64,000 nt of DNA from positions 7,346,744 through 7,410,743 of the forward strand of contig OX419759.1 in the NCBI GenBank assembly GCA_948567375.1. Direction: 5' to 3'. Made by a program: the position numbers and the translations under genes. Source of the stretch: Lunularia cruciata. Taxonomy: Eukaryota > Streptophyta > Marchantiopsida > Lunulariales > Lunulariaceae. Under the pieces are notes generated by a model that searched no databases, had not been told where the DNA came from, and worked only from the letters and a program-made list of their open reading frames with translations. Positions 24,716 to 50,718 of the stretch are shown piece by piece; positions within the stretch are counted from its first letter, which is position 1; each line of letters starts with the position of its first letter.

Positions 24716-25237
24716 GTGGTTCTTATTTTAAGCTTATTTAAACCTTTACAAGCCTTCTTCAAGCAACAAACTATATGCTCTTTGCCTTCTATAGTAGGCT
24801 GATTTGGTTGTACCATGTATAATTTGTCATCTAACTCACCATGTAAAAATGTTATCTTTACATTGAGTTGTTCAAGATGAAGGTCCTCCATACTGACTAT
24901 GTTAAACAACATCTTATAATTGAGCAACATCCTAATGGATGTCATCGTTACCACCAATGCAAAAGATCTTTGTGTAGTCAATTTTTTTCTTCTAAGAAAA
25001 TCCCTTGACTACTAGCTTTTCCTTGTGTCTTATGCTACAATTTGCCTCTATCTTGATTCTATATATCCATTTGTTCAACAATACCTTTTTTCCAACAAGT
25101 GGTCTTGTCAATTCCCATATTTTATTTTGATATATTAAGTTCATCTCATCTTTCATACCATGTTCATATTCTAGAGGAGATGTGTCATGCTTTGCTTCCT
25201 CATATATCTGAGCTCCAATAATTTGTATATAAGACAT
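24716..25237 (-). pseudogene. Copia reverse transcriptase, N-terminal part (element 2)
   Basis: The minus frame from 25237 reads MKDEMNLIYQNKIWELTRP and NKWIYRIKIEANCSIRHKEK, then VVKGFS. It continues in 24981-24703 with TSIRMLL, LEQLNVKITFLHGELDDKLY and VCCLKKACKGLNK. These are the opening blocks of copia RVT_2. The catalytic YVDD block would lie beyond the break and is absent. Confidence 0.88.
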
Positions 25238-25599
25238 GACTTATAACTATATTTGCAAATGGATCAAATATTACCTTTGCTTTTCTCACTCTTGTGGATA
25301 TCCTTGGTGTTGGAACCACTTTTTCCTCAAGTTCTTTGTGTTCCTTTTTTTGGACTTCTTGTTCACTAGACTTCTCATGAGTATGATCTTGAGTTACACT
25401 TTGCTCTATTAGAGATCTCTTATCAAACTAGGTATTCAAATTAACATTCTCTAGTTTAATTGACTTTTTTTGCTCATTTTGATGATTTTTGTACACCCTA
25501 TTTTTTTAAATATCATATTCCTACTATGTATGACTTTTTTATTCTCATAATCCCAAAGTTCATAATCTTATTTGTCATTGCTATAGCCAAATTAGATGC

Positions 25600-26461
25600 A
25601 TTTTTGGGACTTAAAATCAAGTTTCTTCTAGTATTCCTTGTTAATTAAAGCATATGTTATGCAACCAAACATTTTGAAGAAGGAATAATTAACATTGTTA
25701 CTTTACCATGCCTCCTTTGGTATCTTTCCATCCAACATACCTTATTTGCTCCAAGATTGTACAATTCATCTTTTTTGCTATACCATTTTTTGTGGTGTTC
25801 TTGGAATATTCTCCACATAATATATACCTCCTTGGCTCAAGAACCTTGCAAATTCTTGAATTGTGTACTTGCCTCTATGATCAAATTTAAGTGCTCTAAT
25901 TTGACACCTTGTATATTTCTTGACCATCACTTTACATATCTTGAACATCCCAAAAACTTTTAATTTTGTATGGAGAGCATGAGCCAAAGTCTTCCTTCTG
26001 CATCATCAATGAAAGTGACAAAGTACGTCTTGCCTCCATATAAAAAATATTGTGTTGGACGCCACACATTGATGTGTACAAGCTCTAATTTCTTGCTTTT
26101 GTTCTATTGGCTTTTTAGTTTAAAGATAAATAATTTTTGCTTTCCATAGATGGTGGTCTTGCAAAGAACTTACTTAGCATTCTTCAGATCTAGCAATAAG
26201 TTTCTTATATGTAACTCCTTCATAATTTTTTTTCCACGATACCCAAATTGTTGATGCCATAGTGTAGAATGATTTTCTCAAGCCACTACAACTATATGCA
26301 TTTTCTTCCTTTGCTATTACTCTTGGTCCAGATATAATCTTCCATTCTCTATTTCTAAATGTTCTAATAAAACATTCCTCATTGAGTTTATTAGTTGAGA
26401 TAAGACTTTCATCCAATTGCAAGACGTGCCTTGTCTCACATAGAACAAGCTTTTCCACCAA
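25600..26461 (-). pseudogene. Copia GAG-pre-integrase and integrase remnant (element 2)
   Basis: 26174-26461 holds the pre-integrase region, ending KNYEGVTYKKLIARSEEC. 25778-25987 holds the core: VMVKKYTRCQIRALKFD, GKYTIQEFARFLSQGGIYY and RTPQKM, matching the copia D-x-x-G-E-Y and Y-T-P-Q-Q-N-G blocks in mutated form. Confidence 0.8.
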
Positions 26462-26464
26462 GAA

Positions 26465-26500
26465 TTTTGATCACAATTTTGATCACAATTTTGATCACAA
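26465..26500. repeat. 12-bp unit, three copies
   Basis: TTTTGATCACAA is repeated three times without change inside the copia element, next to the protease remnant. Confidence 0.95.
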
Positions 26501-27620
26501 TTGTTCCCTTCCCACCTACATTGCACCTTTGACTATTTCACATCACCACTTGTCCAAAATCTACACTACAACAATTATTGAACAAGTTTTTCTTTGAGAT
26601 ATAATGAAAAAAAGCTTCCAAGTCTATGAACCACTTGTCTATAGAAAAATAGAAACCTATAGATGAACACAAGTTTTCTAAACAAAGTTCCTTGCTAACT
26701 ACATTTACATCTTCCTTTTCTTCATGGAATTCCCTTTTGTAGGCTTCATATTGTTACCTTCTATGTCCATGTTGGTATCAATGTCAATACTCATTATTTG
26801 ATGCTTCTTTTTTACCTCTTGTGCTCTCTTTAGACTTTGATGTGCCATGATCATTAGTTTTGTATTGGCTTTGTCTTCTTCCACAATTTTCCATGGCTAG
26901 TGTCATAGAAGATGTAGATGCTAAGTGAATGTATTCTACAAGAGCTCTTCTTTGCATTTCTTTGTCCATTATGCTATCTACAACATTGTCAAGTGTCAAT
27001 CATTTTTTATGGTGCTAGAAATCCTTTACACCTTTATGCTATAGCTATTTGGTAAGGAACATAGAAAAAATTAAGCCTATAACTTCACATCCAAATCTAC
27101 ACCTAATGATGCCAACTAATTTTTAATGTGCATAACATTATAAATGATCTTCATTATAGATCCATGTCAATTAATATTGACCAGTTTCTTTAGCAAAAAT
27201 ATTTGATTTGGTACATAGTGCTTCTCATACATATTTGTTAGAATATCCATTGCTTTTTTTGTGGTTTTTGCTTTTGATATGTGGTACTTGACCTTTTTTT
27301 GTCAAGCTTGGACAAATTGCATTGAGTAACTTTTGATCAAGAAACTCCATGTGGCATCCATCACTAGATCAACTCTTGCATTTTTTGTATTCATTCCTTC
27401 AAGGAAAACTTAGATATCATTTTGGTATAGATAGTCCTTGATTTGGAATTTCCACCATCCAAATCTTGTCTATCAAATTTATCAACCTTGATTTTATATC
27501 TTTAACCACTTTTTATCTATTGTTTGATCTAGCAACACCCACTATACTTCCATATGAATAAGAATAAGATCTAGCATTTGTAACCAACTTATCAGATTAA
27601 AATAACAATCAAAATAGGTC
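26500..27620 (-). pseudogene. Copia gag and protease remnant (element 2)
   Basis: Minus strand: WWKFQIKDYLYQNDI near 27430 and AMDILTNMYEKHYV near 27220 fit the copia gag domain (UBN2-like). MTLDNVVDSIMDKEMQRRA at 26999 is the end of gag. KWFIDLEAFFHYISKKNLF near 26620 matches the protease WxxDSGAxxH block with the active-site Ser-Gly changed. Confidence 0.75.
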
Positions 27621-28392
27621 ATAACATGAACAAAACAAATTGTAGAGCAAGACTATTCATTTTCTTGGTGCAAAGATGATCTATGATCATTGTAGTTTTG
27701 CGTACATATTCAATCACAAGAAATTTGTGTGCGGAGAAATTCTTGAGTATGGAAATCCTAAGAACAATCTCTATTGGGTGCATTACTCAATTTTGGTGAC
27801 ATGTGCTTTAGGCTACATGCAATATCTTGGCAATTTTTGGATTTTGAGTGTTTCAAATCTGGTGCTGCCAAGGATTACTAGTTTTTGTAAGGATAAAGCC
27901 AGATTCTTAATCTATTATTATATAAGTTGATTTGGAAATTGATTCTCCTATATGATATGCACATGATTAACCCATTGGAGGTACAAAGGACTTAGCAATC
28001 TATTATTGTATTCATCTACACAAATAACATAGACATATAATGACTATTCAAGAAATGTTTCTTAATAACTATTTAATCTATGTTTGCCTACTTTATAGCT
28101 TTAGGGAGTTTATGTGCCATGAAATATTTAGTTGTTCATATTTAGATACTTATTATCAAATGGCTTAGCCTTTCCTCCAGGTTTTATTTTTATATCTTAG
28201 GTTTTTATTGGTCTCCTTGTGAAAATATGTCATCTTATTTCAAAGTTACATTTTTTTTTATTTAATCCCAAGTCCCTTGAACAACTGACCGTTGTTGTGC
28301 CTTTTTATTAATTATGGATAGATTATAGAGATATAAACAAGTATTATTACTTTAACACCAGCAATGAGCTCACTTACCATAAGATATATAAT

Positions 28393-28600
28393 TTATCAAA
28401 ATTAGCTACTTTCTCTCTCCAATACCCTAATAAATCATCCATGTTTTTCCACAAAAAACCTCTCTATGGCATTCAGTAATTTTAATGTGATAGTTTTTTT
28501 TTTATCAAAATTAGCTACTTTCTCTCTCCAATACCCTAATATGTCATCCAAGTTTTTCCACAAAAAAATTCTCTATGGCATTCAGTACCGATAGTTTTTC
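28393..28600. repeat. 109-bp tandem duplication
   Basis: Units at 28393-28501 and 28502-28600 share TTATCAAAATTAGCTACTTT and GGCATTCAGTA with few differences; the second copy is shorter by some ten bases. Confidence 0.92.
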
Positions 28601-28765
28601 CTCTCATCTTTGACAACAATAATATATTTTTGAATCTAAATAAGTTAATCCGTCTAAAGGTTTATCATTCATTATAAATTAATTGTAAGGGAGTCATAAT
28701 CTATGCTTGTATTCATCTGTTTAACAATGTCCTAGAAAATTTTCTTTTGAAATATCTCTACCCCA

Positions 28766-28782
28766 ACCTTGCTTTCATAGCA
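28766..28782 (-). promoter_or_regulatory. Copia primer-binding site
   Basis: Minus strand TTGCTATGAAAGCAAGG follows LTR C directly and resembles TTGGTATCAGAGCAAGG, the tRNA-iMet primer site of plant retroelements, with three or four differences. It marks LTR C as a 5' LTR. Confidence 0.65.
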
Positions 28783-28784
28783 AT

Positions 28785-29320
28785 TGATAAGAATCAAATA
28801 ATAACTCAATCCTAAGTAGAAAAATAAATATGGAAATGAATACCAGATTCTTTATCAAGGTCCATCTAAATCCTTGTGCATAGGCACTTTTCTATGAGTT
28901 TCACTAAAATATATAGTAGGTTATGACAAAGTTATTTCAAAGAGGATCACCCAAGAATAACAAAAAAATAAAATATTTCTCTCTCTATACAACACATTCC
29001 ATGTTTGTGATTTTGGAATGATTTGAAACTAAAATGAAGAGTCTTATTTATAAAAGGGATGGTGTGTGTACAAAATATCTACATGTTTAAGCCATATGCA
29101 CAATAGCCACCCAAAAACTCATGATCTTTCTCTTTTTCCACATGTGGAAGGAATTAATGCTCAACAAAATGATACTAGAGCATGAGTCACATTAATAGTT
29201 GTGATATGTGGTATACATACAAACAAATATATGTGTTTAAACCACATACATAGCAACCACACAAAAAAAAACTCATGCCTTTTCTATTCTTTAACATGTA
29301 GAAGGAATTAGTGCTCAACA
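28785..29320 (-). repeat. Copia LTR C (5' LTR of element 2)
   Basis: 536 bp, plus-strand ends TGATAAGAATCAAATAAT and GTGCTCAACA. Like LTR A it carries two copies of the roughly 130-bp block, ending GGAATTAATGCTCAACA at about 29168 and in mutated form at 29320. Confidence 0.8.
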
Positions 29321-29344
29321 ATGCATTTTTGTCAATTGCATCCT

Positions 29345-30994
29345 AAAACTAACTAACAACTACAAACTAATGACCACAAAGGAAAATTGCATCCTTCGTG
29401 AAAGAAGCTACTTAAATTGAATTAACTACCAAACTAACCCTAAGAACAACACCTTCCTTTAGCAAAGACTACACTATCAAAGGTATCCTATAGCTTCTTC
29501 CTCCTTCTTAGCAATTATTTCTAGCCAACAGGCAATATCTGCCAGCTCTAATCTAATATTCTCTCTATTTTCTATAATTGTTTGCTGCACCCTATTAGCA
29601 AACTCTATTGCTACTTCTTCCTAATATCTCTTTAGCGTTTTATAGATTAATTGATATTTGGTCTTCTTTAAGTTCTTTCTCTCCAAAGTGGAGAGAATGT
29701 ACTCCCCAAACTTGGCAATAAGCTTCTCTAACCAAATGGACCTCCAATTGAGAGAAAAATCTTTTGCCAAAGGTACTTGCACTTTAGATTGTTGCATTCT
29801 CCTCTCAACTACTCTGGATGAGTTAAAAAACTATTGTTGCCTCTTCTTCTTTTGCAATTGTCAAAATTTATACTTACATAAGGTCTTTTCACTCCTGAAA
29901 AATCAAGTTTCTCCTCTAACTCAGAATATAAAGGTTGGCCAATTCCAATCTTGTCTTGCCATACTCACTTCTTCTTCCTTTGTCCTTTGTAATTGATGAA
30001 ATTCTGCTTTGGTCTTAGGCTTCAATCCCTCTATTGCTCTACGCACTTCTTCAACTAACTTGGCTCTCTCCTTCCCCTCAATAATGAACTTCCAATGTTC
30101 TTCCTCTTACTTGGTACTCTTCTTCAGAAGTCTGTTAATATCATTCTCTAAGCTTTGATTTCATTCAAAGCATTCCTTCAATTCTGTAGCTCCATGTTCA
30201 CTTTCAATAATTCTTTCAGCCATCTCAGACTTTGAAGCACAAAGTACACCCAAAACAATCTTCATTGTATCTAATTGCTTAGGTAACAACTTTATATTTG
30301 CCTTGTCCTTGTACAAAGTTGCATGCATCTTCCTTACAAGCCCAATTTAATCTTGGATGTCCAGCTATTATTGCACATATTGTGGAAAGTCTATGACAAG
30401 AAATCCATTACTTGAAAATTTTTTACCTTCATTCCCTCTAGCAATACTCCCCACAAATATTTCCTTGCTATCACCAAATACTCTTCTTTCATTGCACTTG
30501 TTACCTTCCAAAAACCTCCTATTACTTGAAAAACTTGCTCTATCATTTCTTTTTGTAAACTTTGATATCAACTAGGTAAATAGCTAAGTACGGCTTGTAT
30601 CATCCACATCAATGCCTTCCATTTGCTCTTCTTCTTTTGGAAAAGGTTCCTTCTCCATGTTTGAATTTTGTCTCCTTGTCCTTTCTATCCTCTTTTGACA
30701 ACATGGACATCAATAAAGAGATGTTTTCTATCTCCACCTTCTCCACAAGAATTATCCTTTGGCATTTTTTGGACCACATCGGCAAAGTCATTTCCAAATG
30801 TACCCTTTTTTCTCCATAGTCCCTACCTTCTCCATAGGAATATCCTCCTTTGGAGATTCATCAATCCTCTTGAAGTATATACACTTTTCCTGAATCTCTT
30901 CAAAAACACATAGTCTTCCTTGATAGCCAAAGTAGTTGTTTGAGATGAAGTGATCTTCAAAGAAGTCTTTCTCATCCTTAATAAGAAACCTCAT
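29345..30994 (-). pseudogene. Broken minus-strand ORF of unknown function
   Basis: On the minus strand the series 30994-30788, 30797-30609, 30571-30368 and then about 30350-29480 reads as one protein broken by frame changes and stops. It starts MRFLIKDEKDFFEDHF and later includes LEKLIAKFGEYILSTLERK, EFANRVQQTIIENRENI and LELADIACWLEIIAKKEEEA. The sequence is rich in charged residues with heptad-like spacing, suggesting helical or coiled-coil structure. I recognise no family. It lies just outside copia LTR C and may be the gag-like ORF of another retroelement or a captured gene. Confidence 0.45.
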
Positions 30995-33900
30995 CTATAT
31001 ATATAAATGAATTGCAAAAGAGTACTAGGTTATGTGGCCCCTTCTTGTTGAAGCTATTATATATCTCTTAAATGTAGTTGTGGAAGATGTAAGCACACTC
31101 AACCTACTCTCCTACAAACAAATGCTCAAAGAAGATGATATGGTTGGTTGTCAAGTACATTGTTTGTAATAGAAAGAATAAATTCACAATTGACAAGACT
31201 ATGGCCTTTCACATGAGGTCTTTATAATGAGCAATTGACCGTCCATACTTCTTAAACCAATAGGATATGAAGTACACCTTTAATTTGTACTCCATAAACC
31301 CCATCTTGATTTATTGAGTGTTTAAAGGAATATATGCATTTTTTCCTTATATCTTCCCTAAGAACCCATCACCAATGGTCTGCATTCCAATTGTTTAGGT
31401 TTCCTCAAAATAGATCTCATATCGTTTTTTTTTGTTGGATTTTCTAAATTTTGGATGTTAAGGTATAGCTTCAATTCCATATCAAGAAAGTGAGATGATT
31501 CTTTGACCTCCCTTTGGGAAATCATCTCACACTTCTCAATGATCTATGTTTGAAGGTTCATATCTCTAGTCTTTCTTATTATTTTCTTCCTTCTAATTTG
31601 CATAACTGCCCTAACCAATCAAACCACTTCTCATGTGTTCTCACTCAACTTCTAATTAAACCACCCTAACTCATATTTTCAATCTATTTGTCTTTGCATT
31701 CAAGTTGAATAATCTTTGTTGCAATTGCCCCTACTAAAGGGATTTAATCCAACTAACAAACAAGTCTACCATGGTGAGAATAGCTAATTTATAATTTAGG
31801 TTTCAAGATATCACTCCCTAATCATCTTTCCAATATTTTTGATCACATGTGGACTTCATACTAGAACATTTGACCATTGGACAATTTTTGCATGACCTTT
31901 TGCTAAGTTAAAATGCCTTTGGCCTTTAGCAGAATCCAAAAAATCTTCATCTTTCCTTCCTATATCTTTGGCATATAGACAAGTTCTTGAAACATCATTT
32001 CTTTGGTCTTCCTAGTGATAAACCTAAAGATGAAGACACCTTTCTACTCCACAAAGTAATAATTAATGAAGGAATACCTCTCCAAAGCATCCAAAACCTG
32101 CATACTAGAGATGCACAAGAACAAAAAATAAAATAAAAATGAAAATGAAAATAAATCCAAAACTTAGAGTACCACAAACCTGGTGATTATTATGTGATCA
32201 TCCGTATTTACACATGTGGACACATAAGTATAATCTAGGATCAAGAAGGTGTCAACTCACATTAGGAATTAGAAAGGAGTGGCTAAGTACAAGATTTATA
32301 TGTCCATGTAATATTAAGGATTCAGGACTTATATATTTGTGAAGTTAAATTATGGATTTAGAAGTTAATGACTATGGTTAAGGAATTTTATAGTGTCTTA
32401 TATTCGAAACAATAGAGATATAGAGGCCATACTTGTTAATCACCAAGTAAGATAAGTAATAAAGACTAAATGAAATCAATGCTGGCTTTGATCTTTGAGT
32501 TTGATGGTTTTAAACTTTGAGATAGAATATTTTACATTGTTCTATCATTTAGTGATTTGGATTCAAAGAGATTACAACACTTCAACACTTCAAAAAGTAT
32601 GATCATTTTCAAACTTAATGAAATGCCTTGAGCAAGTCCTCATCATCTGAATTCAAAGATGAAACTTTCAAATTTTGTGAACTCTAATCCTAAATTTAGT
32701 AGAAATAAAATTTCTATTTTACCTAGCTTTATTCTCCTTATTCATGGCAACATTGTTTTTGGTAATTCTTGGTGCTTACTCTTATACATAATCTTGGACA
32801 AATACACATAGAAGTACAATATAAGAGTAGATGGCTACAAATAAAATATAAATGCGGATTGTTATAAGGAGCAAATAACTCAATTGTTTATCAGGAGACC
32901 AAAAGATAATTTCTAAATATATATTGTAATAGAGTTAGTATTTTATAATCAAGAGAATAACTTATGGATAACTAAATCAAAATATATTGTTTGTTAGATC
33001 TTTCACAAATACATTTTCAATAATTAATCTATACACAAGAGCCTTAATATTATAAGTCAATCATTTACTGTGATTTTATTATGAAAAATTTAGCTTTAAT
33101 TTTAATTTATACCAAAATTAATTTAATTTTTAAATTTATTAACATAATATGATAATTTCCTTTTGGAAACTTGTAAATTGAAATTAAATGCTATAAAAAT
33201 AATCAAAATATTAATAATTTAATATAATCATCAAAATATTCATCAACACATAAAATTTAAGTAGAAAATATTAAACTAAAATATCTGTAGTATGGAAACC
33301 AAATAATTTTGATTAAATGATAAATTACCTTATTTTATCTCTTTACATTGCATTTACATTCTATTATGAGTTCTTGAGTATCTTTACTATAAAAACATAT
33401 TATAAAGTTTGAATTTTTCAAATATCTTAACTGATTTTAAAGACAAGTCATTTTTCTTAGATCTCATAATGATCTATGAAATTTATTACACAATAAAATT
33501 TATAAAATGTGAATGATACGTGTTCTTCATATTTTCCATTCCACATGTATAAAGGGAGAGGGCTGTGGTTGTCTCCTAAGGCTCACTAGCTATTTCAGAT
33601 AGAGAGTTTTATAACTCTCTTCAACCTGGAGTCTTCATAGACGGATTGCAGGAGTTGGTGTGCATACCACGACTAGAGTCCTCCTTTAGTTACTAGATAT
33701 CCCATCAGAAACTTTATTTTACAGTCTAGCAGGAGCTCTTTTTGCTGGTGGTTTGCAGTAGATTGCTATGTAGCCTTTCCCAAACTTGGCTTTGCCACAA
33801 TTTTTAGCCCCCTTATTTCATTTCATGGGATCTCATGCTCTAGATCCCCTCTTGCACTATGAGAGCTTTGTACTATTTTTTTTCTTTCCTTTGGTGCATA

Positions 33901-35058
33901 TGTCATATGTATTTTTTCTCATTAGTTGAACACTGTTACCCTGGTCTCAAGCTAGAAATATCAGTTTTAGACTTTATGACCAAGCTATTAGCCAAACACA
34001 GTCGGTATTTCAAACGTAGTTAGTTTAGTTTACTAGATTGGAATATGTTTACTAGAGTAACTAGATTGGAATATGTTTACTAGAGTAACTAGATTATAAT
34101 GTTCTGAACCATAACTCTAGTGATTTATTTACTTGATAAATTATCTTATGAAGCTATTATTTATGAAGAATGATAAATCAGAACAAATCTTTTCTTATAA
34201 GTATATAGTTTTCATTAAATATTTTCTTAGCTAATGCCAAACATGATGGAATGTTTAGAAAACTGGAAACTTCAATCTTTAAATTATGTAAAAATAAATT
34301 TAGCTAGCAATAATTGATAGGATAAATTATAAGATAAACATGAAAATTTCCTAAAGCTATAGAGTGGAGATGATTTGCTTATTGATTTATATTTTAAAAT
34401 TAATCAGGATATAAGTATCCTTAATATAAGTATAAGTTTTTGAAAAATATATTATTATTTAAAGTTGTATAAGAGATATAAAAGTTCTGGTTATCATCAT
34501 CAAAAAAGAAAGCTTTAGATTTCTCTTATTATTTTCAATAAATTAACCAAAATAACATGATATCAATTATGGATATGATCATTCTATCCCTTCTTATCAT
34601 AGTAAGTCTATCGTTCTATCACTGCAGAATTATAGAATAGTAAGAACATGGAAAAATGAAAAAATATAGAGATAATGTGTATATGTAATGATACATTTAT
34701 ACATTATATCTAAAGTACTCCATATTTATAGAATACTATACCACATACATATCGATATTTGTAAAACGATACCACACAATTAGATTTTATATAAGTACGT
34801 ACCTCAATATATTAATATTAAAGTCCAAACAAGATGAAGAAGTAAGAATTTTGATATTATATGGTATGGTAATGAAAAATAACTGATGGCAGGAACAGGA
34901 ACAGCGTAGTCTCTCTAAATTTCATTTCTAAATTTCTATTATTTAGGTTAAATCTATATAGGTTGGGTATCCTATCACATTCATAACTTATAAGTTAACA
35001 ACTATCACTTCACTTCACTTCACTTCCATAATATCATATGCTAATACTACACTGAACA

Positions 35059-35060
<2 letters not shown>
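30995..35060. other. AT-rich intergenic DNA, no recognised gene
   Basis: Minus-strand remnants of the neighbouring broken ORF may continue to about 32.1 kb. From 32.2 kb all frames are short. A block at about 33540-33960 is less AT-rich and starts near a TATAAAGGG, which could be a promoter or LTR remnant, but I cannot identify it. A 28-bp direct repeat lies at 34033-34088. Confidence 0.45.
34033..34088. repeat. 28-bp tandem duplication
   Basis: CTAGATTGGAATATGTTTAC plus eight more bases occurs twice in direct succession without change. Confidence 0.93.

Positions 35061-35149
<89 letters not shown>
35060..35149. repeat. AT microsatellite, about 90 bp
   Basis: Uninterrupted alternating AT, the longest in the window. 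It sits close to the change from AT-rich repeat DNA to the balanced composition around the polymerase gene. Confidence 0.97.
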
Positions 35150-35152
<3 letters not shown>

Positions 35153-35459
35153 GAGAATCTAGATAATTGAGTTGTTAGACAGAAATCACATTGGGTTATT
35201 TCTATATGCAACGCAATAAATCCACATTGATTACATCCTAACTTAAATCCTCATATGTTGTATATACATACATTCTTCGTTTTATATGATGCTAGTGAAA
35301 CTTAAACCAATGGAAAATTTTGACATATTCTTAGACAATCTTGCTTCATTGCTTATAAAGATGACTACTTATTAATTTTCACCTCTGTCTAAAATCACAA
35401 CTCTTAGTTACTAGAGTTTAATAAAATAATAAAGTAAAAGGGAAAGTCCACGTCATAAC

Positions 35460-36282
35460 TTCAGATACCTTGTGCAAGGACCCAGGACTATGGCCACGTG
35501 GCACGCACGTGAGCAAAGGATCAGTAATTGCCGTGTTCTTCACCTTTCGAGTCCCGCCTACCGAGGCTTTGAATACGAATGGCTCCGGCTCCTGGGGAAG
35601 TATCCGTTAGGAGCACCCCGTCAGCCGACAAAACTTGTCCATCAATTTGTCGACAAGCTTGGTTCTTGTTTCGGGAATGTCGTCCCCTTCAAGCTAGAGA
35701 TAAGCCCAGGGGCCCAATTCGACTTTGCAATTGCAATTGACACCAAAACCGCCGGCAATTGCACTTACGTACAGGGAAGACGGCGTAATTTGTGTTGAAG
35801 AAAATCAGCCGTAAGACGGAGGGTTTCTTTTTGTGGGAATTTCGCCTACTTTCAGATGAGCGGGAACGGGAGCGCTCAATCAATTGTTAATTACGCGTCT
35901 TGAATCTGATGGGTCGTTGGTTTCCGGGAGGAGTTGTCGTAGGAAGATTGAAGGGATTCATTCTATGTTATTTATTTACAGGCGGGGTAGTTACGTGAGT
36001 GGAGGTCGATGATTACATGCGATGATCCATTCTGGGGATGCTCTCTTGCCGTGGAGGCGCAGTGTGATCTTGAGATTGGCTGATGGGATCGGAGAACTGC
36101 GTCCTGATGGGGCAAAGCTGCGAAGAATGGCAGCGAGCACCGTTCGAGGAGATATGGAATCACCTGGAGGCCTCGGCAAGCAAATTGCACACTGATGGGA
36201 TACGAAACTGGAAATAGAACACGAGCGACAGGCTATGAAGAGCTGTTGCATATTCTGGGTATAGCCCATTGCAGCTTCGTTC
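35460..36282 (+). promoter_or_regulatory. Upstream region of the polymerase theta gene, with two G-boxes
   Basis: Two CACGTG cores lie close together at 35495-35500 (within the palindrome GCCACGTGGC) and 35506-35511, the usual binding site of plant bZIP/bHLH factors. Composition changes here to the balanced level of the gene. Open frames exist on both strands but none resembles a known protein. A role as promoter is inferred from position, about 0.8 kb before the start codon. Confidence 0.4.
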
Positions 36283-50577
<14,295 letters not shown>

Positions 50578-50712
50578 GCTGAGTAGTATAGCAAGCTATT
50601 TTTCGAAAATTTAATTCATAATAGATGATAGCATCACCAGGAGTCACATCAACTGTACAATAGAAAGGGGATCATCCCTATGATAAGCATCGTGCTCGAA
50701 ATTCAAAGATAC

Positions 50713-50718
50713 AATAAA
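50713..50718 (+). terminator. Likely polyadenylation signal of the polymerase gene
   Basis: AATAAA, 136 bp after the stop codon at 50577. Plant poly(A) signals are loose, so the exact site is not fixed by this. Confidence 0.5.

Larger units (their letters stand above)
27621..28784 (-). other. Leader region between copia gag and its 5' LTR
   Basis: About 1.1 kb between gag and LTR C with no recognised domain. A long leader is possible, but an extra insertion is equally likely. A 109-bp tandem duplication lies inside it (28393-28600). Confidence 0.4.
24263..29320 (-). mobile_element. Internally truncated Ty1/copia element (element 2)
   Basis: Minus strand. LTR C (28785-29320) is the 5' LTR, followed by a tRNA-Met type primer site, a leader of about 1.1 kb, gag (about 27600-26720), protease (26700-26500), GAG-pre-integrase and integrase (26460-25600) and RT (25237-24716). 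The RT stops after CCLKKACKGLNK and is followed within about 55 bp by LTR B, so the rest of RT and all of RNase H are missing. The frames are full of stops. The element order is the standard copia one (integrase before RT), which excludes gypsy. Confidence 0.8.

Noticed and set aside
35472-35798. 108-codon open frame upstream of polymerase theta
   Set aside because: No recognised domain, no match to the gene's frame or splice pattern, and opposite-strand frames of similar length occur nearby. Treated as upstream sequence.
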